Source of the DNA: UBA7239 sp964509075
Lineage (GTDB): Bacteria > Pseudomonadota > Gammaproteobacteria > Pseudomonadales > UBA7239
NCBI GenBank assembly: GCA_964509075.1
Contig: CAZDWC010000006.1
Coordinates: forward strand, 62,001-126,000
DNA length: 64,000 nt
Direction: 5' to 3'
Made by a program: the position numbers and the translations under genes
Shown: positions 44,281-53,327 of the stretch, piece by piece
How positions within the stretch are numbered: position 1 is the first letter of the stretch
Layout of the letters: each line of letters starts with the position of its first letter
Notes under the pieces: model-generated
Told to the model about the DNA's origin: nothing
The model's database searches: none
The model's input: the letters and a program-made list of their open reading frames with translations, nothing else

Positions 44281-45741
44281 ATGACGATGCACGATCTCAC
44301 CCTCGCTCAAACCGCACAGGCATTGGCGGACAAAGAATTCTCCAGCCGCGAAGTGACGCAGCATTATCTGGATCGCATTGCGCTTCTGGATAAACACTAC
44401 AACGCTTTTATTACGGTCACAGCCGAGCAGGCGCTTGCCGAAGCGGATGCTGCTGATGCGCGTCGCGCCGCGGGCAATGCCGCGTTTCTCACCGGCGTAC
44501 CGTTTGCGCACAAGGATATTTTCTGCACGCAAGGTGTGCGCACATCCTGCGGTTCGCGCATGCTTGACAATTTCATTTCGCCATATGACGCCACCGTGGT
44601 GGAAAAATATCGCGCGGCCGGCATGGTGATGTTGGGCAAAACCAATATGGATGAGTTCGCGATGGGCTCGTCCAATGAAACCAGTTTTTATGGTCCGGTG
44701 AAAAATCCGTGGGATGTGGGATGTGTGCCCGGCGGTTCTTCAGGTGGCAGTGCCGCGTGTGTCGCAGCGCGTCTGGCGCCCGGCGCCACAGCAACGGATA
44801 CAGGCGGCTCCATTCGCCAGCCGGCGGCACTGTGTGGCATTACTGGTTTGAAGCCCACTTACGGGCGTGTGTCGCGCTGGGGCATGATTGCGTTTGCATC
44901 CAGTCTCGATCAGGCCGGCCCGATGGCGCGCACGGCAGAAGATGTCGCGTTGATGCTGGGTGCCATGGCCGGATTTGATCCGAAAGATTCCACCTGTCTT
45001 GATCGTGCAGTGCCGGATTACTGCGCCGATCTGAATCGTGATCTGTCAGGAATAAAAATTGGTGTGCCGCGTGAATATTTTGGCGATGGCCTCAACGCAG
45101 ATACCGCTGCGCGTGTGCAAGCAGCATTGCGAGAGTATGAAAAACTCGGTGCGACACTTGTCGATATTTCCCTGCCGCACTCGGCGCTCGCTGTGCCAGC
45201 TTATTATGTGATTGCACCGGCCGAGTGTTCGGCAAACCTGTCGCGTTTTGACGGTGTACGTTACGGCCATCGCTGTGAAAATCCGCAAGACCTCAACGAT
45301 CTTTACTGTCGTTCACGCGCGGAAGGTTTTGGTGAGGAAGTGAAGCGCCGCATTCTTGTCGGCGCTTACGCGCTCTCTGCCGGTTTTTACGACGCGTATT
45401 ACCGCAAGGCGCAGCAGGTGCGCCGCTTGATACAGCAGGATTTTGTCGAGGCTTTCAAACAGGTGGACGTCATAATGGGCCCGACCTCGCCGTCACCGGC
45501 ATTTGCCTTCGGTTCCAAGGGTAGTGACCCGGTGGCGATGTATCTTGAAGATATTTACACGATTGCCACCAACCTCGCCGGTTTGCCGGGCATGTCATTG
45601 CCTTGTGGTATGGTCGACAACAAACCAGTGGGTTTGCAGATTATCGGCAATTATTTTGATGAAGCGCGCATGCTCAATGTGGCGCATCGCTACCAGCAAG
45701 TGACTGACTGGCACCAGCAGTCAGCGCCTTCGATGGCTTAA
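44281..45741 (+). CDS. gatA: Aspartyl/glutamyl-tRNA amidotransferase subunit A
   Basis: A 486-residue amidase that releases ammonia from glutamine for the GatB transamidation. The amidase signature shows the Ser-cisSer-Lys triad: MLGKTNMDEFAMGS (lysine), PGGSSGGSAA (cis-serine) and TDTGGSIRQPAALCG (nucleophile serine). Length is standard. It lies between gatC and gatB; the stop overlaps the AAGGAG ribosome-binding site of gatB. Confidence 0.97.
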   Translation: MTMHDLTLAQTAQALADKEFSSREVTQHYLDRIALLDKHYNAFITVTAEQALAEADAADARRAAGNAAFLTGVPFAHKDIFCTQGVRTSCGSRMLDNFISPYDATVVEKYRAAGMVMLGKTNMDEFAMGSSNETSFYGPVKNPWDVGCVPGGSSGGSAACVAARLAPGATATDTGGSIRQPAALCGITGLKPTYGRVSRWGMIAFASSLDQAGPMARTAEDVALMLGAMAGFDPKDSTCLDRAVPDYCADLNRDLSGIKIGVPREYFGDGLNADTAARVQAALREYEKLGATLVDISLPHSALAVPAYYVIAPAECSANLSRFDGVRYGHRCENPQDLNDLYCRSRAEGFGEEVKRRILVGAYALSAGFYDAYYRKAQQVRRLIQQDFVEAFKQVDVIMGPTSPSPAFAFGSKGSDPVAMYLEDIYTIATNLAGLPGMSLPCGMVDNKPVGLQIIGNYFDEARMLNVAHRYQQVTDWHQQSAPSMA

Positions 45742-45751
45742 GGAGACGCGC

Positions 45752-47197
45752 ATGAGTTGGGAAACGGTTATCGGTCTCGAGATTCACGTCCAGCTGGCCA
45801 CGAAAACCAAGATTTTTTCCGGAGCATCCACCGCATTCGGTGCGGAGCCGAACACGCAGGCCTGTGCCATTGATCTGGCATTGCCGGGTACACTGCCGGT
45901 GCTGAATACCGAAGCGGTGCGCATGGCCTTGTTGTTTGGCCTGGCGATTGATGCGCAAATTCCTCAGCGTTCCGTGTTCGAGCGCAAAAATTATTTTTAC
46001 CCGGATCTGCCCAAAGGTTACCAGACCAGCCAGTTGGCTGAGCCGATTGTCGGGCCGGGTCATGTTGATGTGGATCTGGCCGATGGCAGCGTGAAACGGG
46101 TGCGCATTCATCACGCGCATCTGGAAGAAGACGCTGGCAAGTCGCTGCATGAAGATTTTGCCGGCATGAGTGGCATTGACCTGAATCGTGCCGGCACGCC
46201 CTTGATCGAAATCGTCACCGAACCGGATATGCGCAATGCCGAAGAAGCGGTGGCGTTTGCCAAGAAATTGCACGCGATCGTCACGACGCTGGGTATTTGT
46301 GATGGTGAGATGTCGCAGGGTTCGATGCGTTTCGACGTGAACATTTCCGTGCGCAAGAAAGGTGACGAAAAACTCGGTACGCGTACCGAGACCAAAAACC
46401 TCAATTCCTTCCGCTTCATGGAAGACGCGATCAAATATGAAGTGGAGCGCCAGATCGAATTGATCGAAGACGGCGGTCGCGTGACGCAGGAAACACGTCT
46501 CTATAATGGCGAAACGAAAACCGGCCGTTCCATGCGCAGCAAGGAAGAAGCGAACGATTACCGCTATTTCCCGTGCCCGGATCTGCTGCCGGTGGTGATT
46601 GCGCCGGAATATCTCGCACAGCTGCGTGCGAGCCTGCCGGAATTGCCGGATGCCAAGCAGAAGCGTTTTGTCGAGCAGTACGGCCTATCCAGTTATGATG
46701 CCAGCCAGTTGAGTGCGGATCGTGTTACCGCTGGATTTTATGAGCAGACCGTTGCTGCTTCCGGTGATGCCAAACTCGCGGCCAACTGGGTGATGGTGGA
46801 GTTGATGGCGGCGCTGAACCGCAGCAATCTCGCATTGCAGCATTCGCCGGTTTCCAGTGCGCAACTGGGCGGCATGATTGCCCGCATCAAGGACGGCACC
46901 ATCTCGGGCAAGATTGCCAAGCAGGTGTTCGAGTTGATGTGGACCGAAGGCGGCAGTGCTGACGAGATCATCGAACAAAAAGGTTTGAAGCAGGTGTCGG
47001 ATTCCGGTGCCATTGAAAAGATTGTCGATGACATCATTGCTGCCAATCCACAGCAGGTCGACAACTACCGTAATGCTGCTGAAGACAAGCGCCCGAAAAT
47101 GCTGGGTTTCTTTGTCGGCCAGATCATGAAGGTCTCGCAAGGCAAGGCGAATCCGCAGCAAGTTAACGAAATTCTCTTGAAGAAACTGGAGTCTTGA
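45752..47197 (+). CDS. gatB: Aspartyl/glutamyl-tRNA amidotransferase subunit B
   Basis: A 481-residue catalytic kinase/transamidase subunit. It begins with the family hallmark WETVIGLEIHVQLATKTKIFSG. GIDLNRAGTPLIEIVTEPDM and RFDVNISVRKKG follow, then RSKEEANDYRYFPCPDLLP, and it ends with the YqeY-like tRNA-binding tail. AAGGAG is seven bases before the ATG. The presence of GatCAB implies indirect synthesis of Asn-tRNA or Gln-tRNA. Confidence 0.97.
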   Translation: MSWETVIGLEIHVQLATKTKIFSGASTAFGAEPNTQACAIDLALPGTLPVLNTEAVRMALLFGLAIDAQIPQRSVFERKNYFYPDLPKGYQTSQLAEPIVGPGHVDVDLADGSVKRVRIHHAHLEEDAGKSLHEDFAGMSGIDLNRAGTPLIEIVTEPDMRNAEEAVAFAKKLHAIVTTLGICDGEMSQGSMRFDVNISVRKKGDEKLGTRTETKNLNSFRFMEDAIKYEVERQIELIEDGGRVTQETRLYNGETKTGRSMRSKEEANDYRYFPCPDLLPVVIAPEYLAQLRASLPELPDAKQKRFVEQYGLSSYDASQLSADRVTAGFYEQTVAASGDAKLAANWVMVELMAALNRSNLALQHSPVSSAQLGGMIARIKDGTISGKIAKQVFELMWTEGGSADEIIEQKGLKQVSDSGAIEKIVDDIIAANPQQVDNYRNAAEDKRPKMLGFFVGQIMKVSQGKANPQQVNEILLKKLES

Positions 47198-47200
47198 TCC

Positions 47201-47500
47201 ATGACCGAGATGGAAAAACCTGCACAGCAGAAAAAAGACAAGAAGGCAGTTGAAGACGAGCAGCGCAGTGATGAGCAATTGCGTTTCTTTCTCAACGTAC
47301 AACCGTCGGTTGGTGTGGATGCAGACTTTCATGCGCTGGAAATTGCCTACCGGAATATGAAGCCCGATGAGTTTGAACGTTTTGTCGGCTTTTTTCGTCA
47401 GCAAGGCCGTAATGTGCAGGCGCGCAATCCCGATGGACAGACGCTGGCGGAGATGTTGAAGCAACATCGTCACGGTGAAACTTATATCGCGGCGCTGTAA
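47201..47500 (+). CDS. PA4642-family small protein
   Basis: A 99-residue protein: a charged lysine/glutamate-rich start, then EQLRFFLNVQPS and the core YRNMKPDEFERFVGFFRQQGRNVQARNPDGQTLAEMLKQHRHGETYIAAL. The core has an ankyrin-like helix-turn-helix look and matches my memory of the PA4642 family in Pseudomonas, whose function is unknown. It starts three bases after the gatB stop, so it is translated with the gat operon. A terminator follows. Confidence 0.75.
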   Translation: MTEMEKPAQQKKDKKAVEDEQRSDEQLRFFLNVQPSVGVDADFHALEIAYRNMKPDEFERFVGFFRQQGRNVQARNPDGQTLAEMLKQHRHGETYIAAL

Positions 47501-47524
47501 GTTTTTTCATCAGAATTAAAAAAA

Positions 47525-47556
47525 GGGGTCAGACCCGAAGGTCTGACCCCTTTTTT
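47525..47556. terminator. Bidirectional terminator made from a GGGGTCAGACC repeat
   Basis: Eleven-base arms GGGGTCAGACC (47525-47535) and GGTCTGACCCC (47540-47550) with a CGAA loop, an A-run on the left and six T on the right. It lies between the convergent PA4642-family gene and a P450 gene. The same repeat core recurs at 49055. Confidence 0.88.
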
Positions 47557-47573
47557 GTGTTGCATGAACAGAA

Positions 47574-48953
47574 TCAGCGACGGCGCGTAAATACAATCGG
47601 CATGTCGTCGCTGGGTTTTGGCAGTGGGAATGACTGCATGTAAACGTCCGGTGTCTTGTGACGCGATTCGAAGTCGTAGCGCTTCATGAACTTGAACAGG
47701 AAGTTGCGATACTCCATCTGCGCGAAGTGCATGCCGATGCATTTGTGCGCGCCGCCGCCGAACGGATGGAACTGGAATGCATGCTTCTTGTGTTCGGCGC
47801 GTTCGGGAGAGAAGCGCTCCGGATCGAAAACGTGCGGGTTGGTCCAGTACTCTTCCATCCAGTGCGTGAAACGTGGCAGGGTGAATACCATGGTGTGTGC
47901 GGGCACGCGGTGGCCGGCCATGGTGCACTCGCGAATGGTGCGGCGTGGCACCGATGGCACAGAAGGGCGAATGCGTTGCACTTCGTTGAACACCATCTGC
48001 ATGTAGGGCAGCTTGTCCTGGTCTTCCCACAGCAGACCGTCGAGATCGACAGAGTCGATTTCCTTCATCAATTTTTCTTTCACGTGCGGGTTGCGCGCGA
48101 GGTAGTAGATGGTGTGGGTGATGGCTGCTGTGGTGGTGTCGTGTGCGGCAAACATCAGGAAGATAGCTTGATCCGTGACTTCTTTGGCGCTAAAGAACTC
48201 ACCGTTTTCGTCTTTTTCGCGGCTGAACAGGCTCAGCATGTCTTTGCCGTCGCCAGCGCGTTTCTGGGCGATCATGGGCGTAAAGAAATCCTGCAGGTTT
48301 TTCTTGCCGCGCATGCCGGTGTGATAGGTAAAGCCCGGAATATTCCACGGCACGATGTACATCAGCCCGGCGCAGGCGTCGACAAATGCCTGATTGAGGT
48401 GGCGAACGCGGTCGCCCTTGTATTGCGTCTCGCCTGCAAAAATTTCGGCGGCAACAATCAACAGCAAGTCTTTGATGTACATGAAGAAGGGGATGGTCTT
48501 GCCGGCATCGGCTTCCCATTCGTCCAGCGCGCGATCGTAAATGCGGTTGATTTCCTTGGTGTAGTGCTGCAGGGCATCATTTTTGAATGCACCTTGCACG
48601 ATGCGGCGTTGATGCTTGTGGTGCTCGAAGTCTTCCATGATCAGACTGCCTTCGAAGAACTTCTGCACGCGATCAAGGAAGCCCATCTTCGAGGAGAAGT
48701 TGCGCTCTGTATCCAGCAGTACTTGCTGCGCCAGATCTGGACCCAGTGCCAGCACGCCGCGTACGCCAGTGGTGGCGATGCGTTGCAGCGGGCCGTATTT
48801 CTTGTAGCGCTCCTGCGCCCACAGCATGGGGTCTTTGATGTACTTGAAGGTATGGCCGAGGAAAGGCATACCGTAATCACCGGGGATATGGTCCAGGTCA
48901 TTGCAGTTGGGCTGGTAAATATAGTCGCCGTAGGGGGAAATCGTTTTGGCCAT
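47574..48953 (-). CDS. Cytochrome P450 (paralogue 1)
   Basis: A 459-residue haem monooxygenase without membrane anchor. It has the I-helix AAHDTT (269-274, with H where G is common), ExxR at 324-327 (EVQR), PERF as FDPERFSPER, and the haem loop FGGGAHKCIG with ligand C405. FGGGxHxCIG is the form seen in CYP26/CYP120/CYP51-like proteins. Hand alignment with the next gene gives about 381 of 458 identical residues (83%), without gaps until the last residues, so they are tandem duplicates. GGAGGTGA precedes the ATG. No ferredoxin gene is adjacent, so redox partners come from elsewhere. Substrate unknown. Confidence 0.95.
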   Translation of the reverse strand: MAKTISPYGDYIYQPNCNDLDHIPGDYGMPFLGHTFKYIKDPMLWAQERYKKYGPLQRIATTGVRGVLALGPDLAQQVLLDTERNFSSKMGFLDRVQKFFEGSLIMEDFEHHKHQRRIVQGAFKNDALQHYTKEINRIYDRALDEWEADAGKTIPFFMYIKDLLLIVAAEIFAGETQYKGDRVRHLNQAFVDACAGLMYIVPWNIPGFTYHTGMRGKKNLQDFFTPMIAQKRAGDGKDMLSLFSREKDENGEFFSAKEVTDQAIFLMFAAHDTTTAAITHTIYYLARNPHVKEKLMKEIDSVDLDGLLWEDQDKLPYMQMVFNEVQRIRPSVPSVPRRTIRECTMAGHRVPAHTMVFTLPRFTHWMEEYWTNPHVFDPERFSPERAEHKKHAFQFHPFGGGAHKCIGMHFAQMEYRNFLFKFMKRYDFESRHKTPDVYMQSFPLPKPSDDMPIVFTRRR

Positions 48954-49054
48954 GGGCTCACCTCCAGAAAATCAGGCGGCGATCATAGTCACAGATTGGA
49001 ATGCTTCCCATTGGATATTCCTCTGGGGAGCAGGGATAAGGTAGGCTTGGATTA

Positions 49055-49081
49055 GGGGTCAGACCCATAGGGTCTGACCCC
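49055..49081. repeat. GGGGTCAGACCC inverted repeat between P450 genes
   Basis: Twelve-base perfect arms GGGGTCAGACCC / GGGTCTGACCCC (49055-49066, 49070-49081) with a three-base loop. There is no T-run on either side, so it is less likely to be a terminator than the copy at 47525. The same core flanks the P450-1 gene on its other side, which suggests a dispersed REP-like repeat. Confidence 0.8.
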
Positions 49082-49109
49082 GTCAGCTGCTCCGTCAGCG
49101 GTTTTCTAA

Positions 49110-50486
49110 CTACCGGCGCTTCAGCAGGATAGGCATGCTGTCACTGGGTTTCGGCAGCGGGAAGGTCTGCATGAACACATCCTGGTTCTTGTGGCGAGAC
49201 TCGAAGTCATAGCGCTTGAGGAACTTGAACAGGAAGTTGCGGTACTCCATTTGCGCAAAGTGCATGCCGATGCACTTGTGGGCGCCGCCGCCAAACGGGA
49301 AGAACTGGAACGCGTGCTTCTTGTGTTCGTTGCGTTCGGGCGAGAAGCGCTCCGGATCGAACTTCTGCGGCTCGGTCCAGTACTCTTCCATCCAGTGGGT
49401 GAAGCGCGGCATGGTGAAAATCATGGTGTGTGCAGGCACGCGCTGGCCAGCCATTTCACATTCGCGGATGGTGCGACGCGGGATCAACGGTACGGAAGGG
49501 CGAATGCGCTGGGTTTCGTTGAACACCATCTGCATGTACGGCAGTTTGTCCTGGTCTTCCCACAGCAGGTTGTCGAGATCGATCGAATCGACCTCCTTCA
49601 TCAGTTTTTCCTTCACGTCCGGGTTGCGGGCGAGATAGTAGATGGTGTGGGTAATGGCTGCGGTGGTGGTGTCGTGCGCCGCAAACATCAGGAAGATAGC
49701 CTGGTTGGTCACTTCCTCGGCAGTGAAGTATTCGCCGAATTCGTCCTTCTCGCGGCTGAAGAAGCTGAGCATGTCCTTGCCATCGCCCTTGCGCTTCTGG
49801 TCGATCATGGCGCCGAAGAACTGCTGCAGGAATTTCTTGCCCTGGATGCCCTTGTGGTAAGTGAAGCCGGGAATGTTCCAGGGCACCAGATACATCACGC
49901 CATTCACAGCATCGAGAAACGCCTGATTGAGCTGGCGCACGCGATCGCCTTTGTAATCCTTTTCGCCGGCAAAGATGTCGGCAGCCACGACCAGCAGCAG
50001 ATCCTTGATGTACATGAAGAAGGGGATGGTCTTGCCGACGTCGGCTTCCCATTCGTCCAGCGCACGGTCATAGATGCGGTTGATCTCGCGCGTGTAGTGC
50101 TGCAGGGCATCGTTCTTGAAAGCGCCTTGCACAATGCGGCGCTGGTGTTTGTGGTGTTCGAAGTCTTCCATGATCAGGCTGCCTTCGAAGAAGGTCTGCA
50201 GGCGCAGGTGGAAGCCCATCTTGGAGGAGAAGTTGCGATCCATGTCCAGCATGACCTGCTGGGCTAGATCCGGGCCCAAGGCCAGCAGGCCGCGCGCGCC
50301 GGTGGTCTGCACTTTCTGCAGCAGGCCGTGTTTCTTGTAGCGCTCCTGTGCCCACGGCAGCGGGTCTTTGAGGTAGCTCAGCGTGTGGCCGAGGATGGGC
50401 AGGCCATAGTCGCCCGGAATGTGATCAAGATTGGTGGCGTTGGGTTGGTTGATGTAATCGCCGTAGGGAGAAATTGCCTTTGCCAT
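49110..50486 (-). CDS. Cytochrome P450 (paralogue 2)
   Basis: A 458-residue P450 with the same motif set as its tandem copy: AAHDTTT, ETQR for ExxR, FDPERFSPER and FPFGGGAHKCIG with ligand C405. Differences from paralogue 1 cluster at residues 31-60, 91-100 and 191-230. Those stretches cover the B-C and F-G regions that usually shape substrate entry, so the pair may have diverged in substrate. AAGG lies about seven bases before ATG. It lies downstream of the methyltransferase gene on the same strand, after a 103-base gap. Confidence 0.95.
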   Translation of the reverse strand: MAKAISPYGDYINQPNATNLDHIPGDYGLPILGHTLSYLKDPLPWAQERYKKHGLLQKVQTTGARGLLALGPDLAQQVMLDMDRNFSSKMGFHLRLQTFFEGSLIMEDFEHHKHQRRIVQGAFKNDALQHYTREINRIYDRALDEWEADVGKTIPFFMYIKDLLLVVAADIFAGEKDYKGDRVRQLNQAFLDAVNGVMYLVPWNIPGFTYHKGIQGKKFLQQFFGAMIDQKRKGDGKDMLSFFSREKDEFGEYFTAEEVTNQAIFLMFAAHDTTTAAITHTIYYLARNPDVKEKLMKEVDSIDLDNLLWEDQDKLPYMQMVFNETQRIRPSVPLIPRRTIRECEMAGQRVPAHTMIFTMPRFTHWMEEYWTEPQKFDPERFSPERNEHKKHAFQFFPFGGGAHKCIGMHFAQMEYRNFLFKFLKRYDFESRHKNQDVFMQTFPLPKPSDSMPILLKRR

Positions 50487-50589
50487 TGTGATGCCTTAGC
50501 GGATTGAAAAGGATGGCAATGATGTTACGCCCTGGGTTTTGCCAGCCATATCCGCTATATCGATGAATCTGACAATTCCTTGATTACGA

Positions 50590-51219
50590 TCAGGGCAGCT
50601 CGCCCAGATCGCGCAGTGTCTTGCGCATGAGGTCGAGTTCGATTTGCCGGGTCAGGTGGGTGAATTTCTCTGTCCACGGCTGGTAGCGTTGCTGGAAGGC
50701 TTGCAGATCAGGAGGGGCGGCGTCATCGTCATGTTTGAAAGCCACCGCGACCAGCGTCTGCGGGAAGTAGTCAGGCCCGTACCAGCCGACATGTGATCGT
50801 GCAAAGGGTTTGAGCAGTGAGCGGAAGGCATCCGGTGTGAAGCGCCAGAAATCATTCGGCGTTTCGTGAATGAAAAAATCCAGCACCGAACTCATCACCA
50901 GCAAGCCGCCGGGTTTCAGGATGCGATGCACTTCTTCGACGGCGCGGTGCGGGTATTCCACATGTTCGAGTGTGTCCATCAGAAAGACGGTGCCTGCAGT
51001 GTTGTCGGGCAGGTCGATATCGTGCAGGTTAAGTACCTTGTCGACGCCGGGGCCGGCGCGCATGTCGCAACCCACAAAAATTTTATCGTTGAACAGCGGG
51101 CGCAAATCGGTTTCCTGGCCGGAATTTTCAACTTGATAGGAGCCGAATTCGTAAACAGGTTCGTGTACAGGCAACGTGTCCATCACGATCCGGATGTATT
51201 TCCACAAGGGTTTGCGCAT
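50590..51219 (-). CDS. Class I SAM-dependent methyltransferase
   Basis: A 209-residue methyltransferase of type 11/23. The motif-I region is atypical (VYEFGSYQV in place of a glycine-rich loop). FVGCDMRAGPGVDKV, VFLMDTLEHVEYPHRAVEEVHRILKPGGLLVMSS (motifs for post-I and III) and NDFWRFTPDAFRSLL follow. It starts two bases after the hydrolase stop and so is translationally coupled to it. Substrate unknown; small-molecule or lipid methylation fits the P450/dioxygenase neighbourhood only as inference. Confidence 0.85.
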   Translation of the reverse strand: MRKPLWKYIRIVMDTLPVHEPVYEFGSYQVENSGQETDLRPLFNDKIFVGCDMRAGPGVDKVLNLHDIDLPDNTAGTVFLMDTLEHVEYPHRAVEEVHRILKPGGLLVMSSVLDFFIHETPNDFWRFTPDAFRSLLKPFARSHVGWYGPDYFPQTLVAVAFKHDDDAAPPDLQAFQQRYQPWTEKFTHLTRQIELDLMRKTLRDLGELP

Positions 51220-51221
51220 GA

Positions 51222-52175
51222 TCAGGTAAGGGTCTTGTTATCAGGTTGGATGTGGAGATAGTCATCGACAATCTGCCACAGGTGCTTGCGGATGGCCGGG
51301 CTTTCATTGGCGAGATGATGGCGTGCTTCGGCAATGTAATGCAAGCGCGCCTGTGGCAGCTTGGCCATGATGTGCGGAATGTTGTAACGCCAGTCGACGG
51401 TATCGTCCTGCTGGCCTTGCACAATCAATGTCGGTAATTCGACAGCGGTTTGTGCTGCAAACCGTGCCAGCCAGTCTTTCATGGCCGTGACCCAGCTGAC
51501 GCTGAGCAGTCGTGGCTGCAATGGATCGGTCTTGCGGCAGAAATGCAGGAATGCACGATCGCCGGAGTTGGCGCGAAACGCGCGCGGCAGAGTCTTGATC
51601 CAGCGGTGCAGCAGCGCGTAGGTCCAGCGACCGCTGCGCGCCCAGTGGTGTGGCCGCAACAGTGGCGCAAACAGGATCAGTTCCTGCAGCGGTGAATGAA
51701 ATCCACTCATCAAAAAGTTCAGTAGTGCAGCGCAGCCTGTGCTCTGGCCGAAACCGAGTGTTACCGGTGGCAGGCATCGACCGGCTGCGTCGACCACATC
51801 GCAAATCGCGCGGCCGTATTCATCGAAACTGGCAATCTCGGCGCGTGAGCCGCTGGAAAGACCGTGTCCGGGCAAATCAAATCCGAGCACTGCATAGCCG
51901 CGTGCCACGAAATAACGGATGACATGTCCATAGAGGCCGAGATGGTCGTAATAACCGTGTGTGACCAGTACGGTGCGGTGAGCCTGCGCCGGCAGCCAGT
52001 ACTGTACGGCGAGGCGATACGGGCCACTGCTCACCGTGCCGATGCGATGCATGGCCGGCACATCATCCAGGCTGTACAGCGTTTCATAAGCGTGCAGTTC
52101 CGCCGGCGTCTGGTCGAGCGCGGGATCAAAACACAGTGGCGTCAGTGCTGTCTTGAGCGGTAGAAAACTTTGCAT
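51222..52175 (-). CDS. Alpha/beta hydrolase, lysophospholipase (S33-like) type
   Basis: A 317-residue serine hydrolase. VLVTHGYYDHLGLYGHVIRYF is followed by VLGFDLPGHGLSSGSRAEI and then the nucleophile elbow GFGQSTG with S145. LIVQGQQDDTVDW carries the acid, and HYIAEARHHLANES the histidine. The pattern matches the Hydrolase_4/monoglyceride-lipase group. No signal peptide, so it is probably cytoplasmic or peripheral. It is directly upstream of and coupled to the methyltransferase. Confidence 0.88.
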   Translation of the reverse strand: MQSFLPLKTALTPLCFDPALDQTPAELHAYETLYSLDDVPAMHRIGTVSSGPYRLAVQYWLPAQAHRTVLVTHGYYDHLGLYGHVIRYFVARGYAVLGFDLPGHGLSSGSRAEIASFDEYGRAICDVVDAAGRCLPPVTLGFGQSTGCAALLNFLMSGFHSPLQELILFAPLLRPHHWARSGRWTYALLHRWIKTLPRAFRANSGDRAFLHFCRKTDPLQPRLLSVSWVTAMKDWLARFAAQTAVELPTLIVQGQQDDTVDWRYNIPHIMAKLPQARLHYIAEARHHLANESPAIRKHLWQIVDDYLHIQPDNKTLT

Positions 52176-52235
52176 GCTGCGAGTGTAGCAGCTTGCTCCT
52201 GCTGCTTCAGATAGCGCGGCACCTAATCCCGGCGT

Positions 52236-53264
52236 CTAGAAGTACATGGGAATCTGGTTGCCGGCATTGACACTGGCGGCAAAGAACCAGCATTCAATGG
52301 CGTAGCGGCGACCGGTGATATGCGGTGCCCACGCTGTGCGGTGCAGGTTCATGTGATCAAAGAACAGGGCATCGCCGGCCTTGAATGCCGGTCGCACCCA
52401 TGGGGTGTCTTGATACTGTTTTTCCACATAGCCGGGGCCGACGGTCCAGTCGAAACGAGCGCCGTCAGTGCCGGTCTGCACAATGTGGTCAAAGTAGCGC
52501 GGCACGATATCAATGCCTGGGTTCACGGAATCGCCGCCGCAGTCAGACAGTGCAATCCACAAATTCATACTGCGCACATCCTTGCCCATGAACGCGCCAT
52601 CCTGATGCCAGTCGGCTTCGCCGGCGATGGGGTCAACGCGGCGCAACACCCATTTTTTTACAGATACACAGGGTGCCTCGCCAAAATATCCGCCGAGCAG
52701 TGCGCGCAGTTGCAGTTCGCGGTACAGCTCCATGACATCGAACAGCCCGCGCGGCGAATCGGCGGCCCACACGCCACCGGTTTCAGCGATGAACTTGCGA
52801 CCCACGCCGAGCTTGTAGTGTTCGTTGAGAAAGGCGGACGGGGCGTAGTAAGGGTCATCGGCTGCAACACAGCCGCCTGCCGCGCGCAGGTTGCGTTTTT
52901 CCACCGCCTCATCAATGTCGTGCACCAGGGTTGCAATGCGCTCAGCAGGCACGAAATTGCGCACGATCAGTCCGCCGTGATGGCGCACCGCGCCGCCGAG
53001 CATGGCTGCTGTCAGTTGTTGTGCGCTCGTTTCCGGAATGGCTTTCTCTTCGGGAAAGGGATCAATGAAAGCAGGTGGCCACGGCTGCGGATTGTGCGGC
53101 CATGCGCTGTGGTTGAAGGCCTGTACACGCAGGTCGATCAGACGCCTTTCCAGCACAGGGTCGGGCTGGTCGCGATTTTGCGCACTCAGCAGCTCAATGG
53201 CCTCCTGCCACTGGCCGGTGTCCGTCAGCGTTGCGATTTGTTGATGGATGTCTGTGGCATTCAT
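52236..53264 (-). CDS. Phytanoyl-CoA dioxygenase family protein
   Basis: A 342-residue Fe(II)/2-oxoglutarate-dependent oxygenase of the PhyH family. The iron-binding triad reads H220 and D222 (DWHQDGAFMG) and H308 (HMNLHRTAW), with the 2-oxoglutarate-binding arginine likely in HITGRRYAIECW. The N-terminal 90 residues are a variable TPR-like helical region. In-frame upstream starts exist (ATG 53276, TTG 53324) and none has a good Shine-Dalgarno; 53264 is a compromise. It hydroxylates an unknown substrate; the family includes lipid, halogenating and ectoine-type hydroxylases. Confidence 0.87.
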   Translation of the reverse strand: MNATDIHQQIATLTDTGQWQEAIELLSAQNRDQPDPVLERRLIDLRVQAFNHSAWPHNPQPWPPAFIDPFPEEKAIPETSAQQLTAAMLGGAVRHHGGLIVRNFVPAERIATLVHDIDEAVEKRNLRAAGGCVAADDPYYAPSAFLNEHYKLGVGRKFIAETGGVWAADSPRGLFDVMELYRELQLRALLGGYFGEAPCVSVKKWVLRRVDPIAGEADWHQDGAFMGKDVRSMNLWIALSDCGGDSVNPGIDIVPRYFDHIVQTGTDGARFDWTVGPGYVEKQYQDTPWVRPAFKAGDALFFDHMNLHRTAWAPHITGRRYAIECWFFAASVNAGNQIPMYF

Positions 53265-53327
53265 GCCAAGCAGCATACCGCAAGCTTCCAGTTTGCGGTG
53301 CGTTGTCTGTTTGATGTGGGGCAAATG

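Noticed and set aside
47658..50267. Plus-strand frames of 465 and 358 codons opposite the P450 genes
   Set aside because: They appear at matching positions in both paralogues because the sense genes are similar; the sense frames have full P450 motifs.
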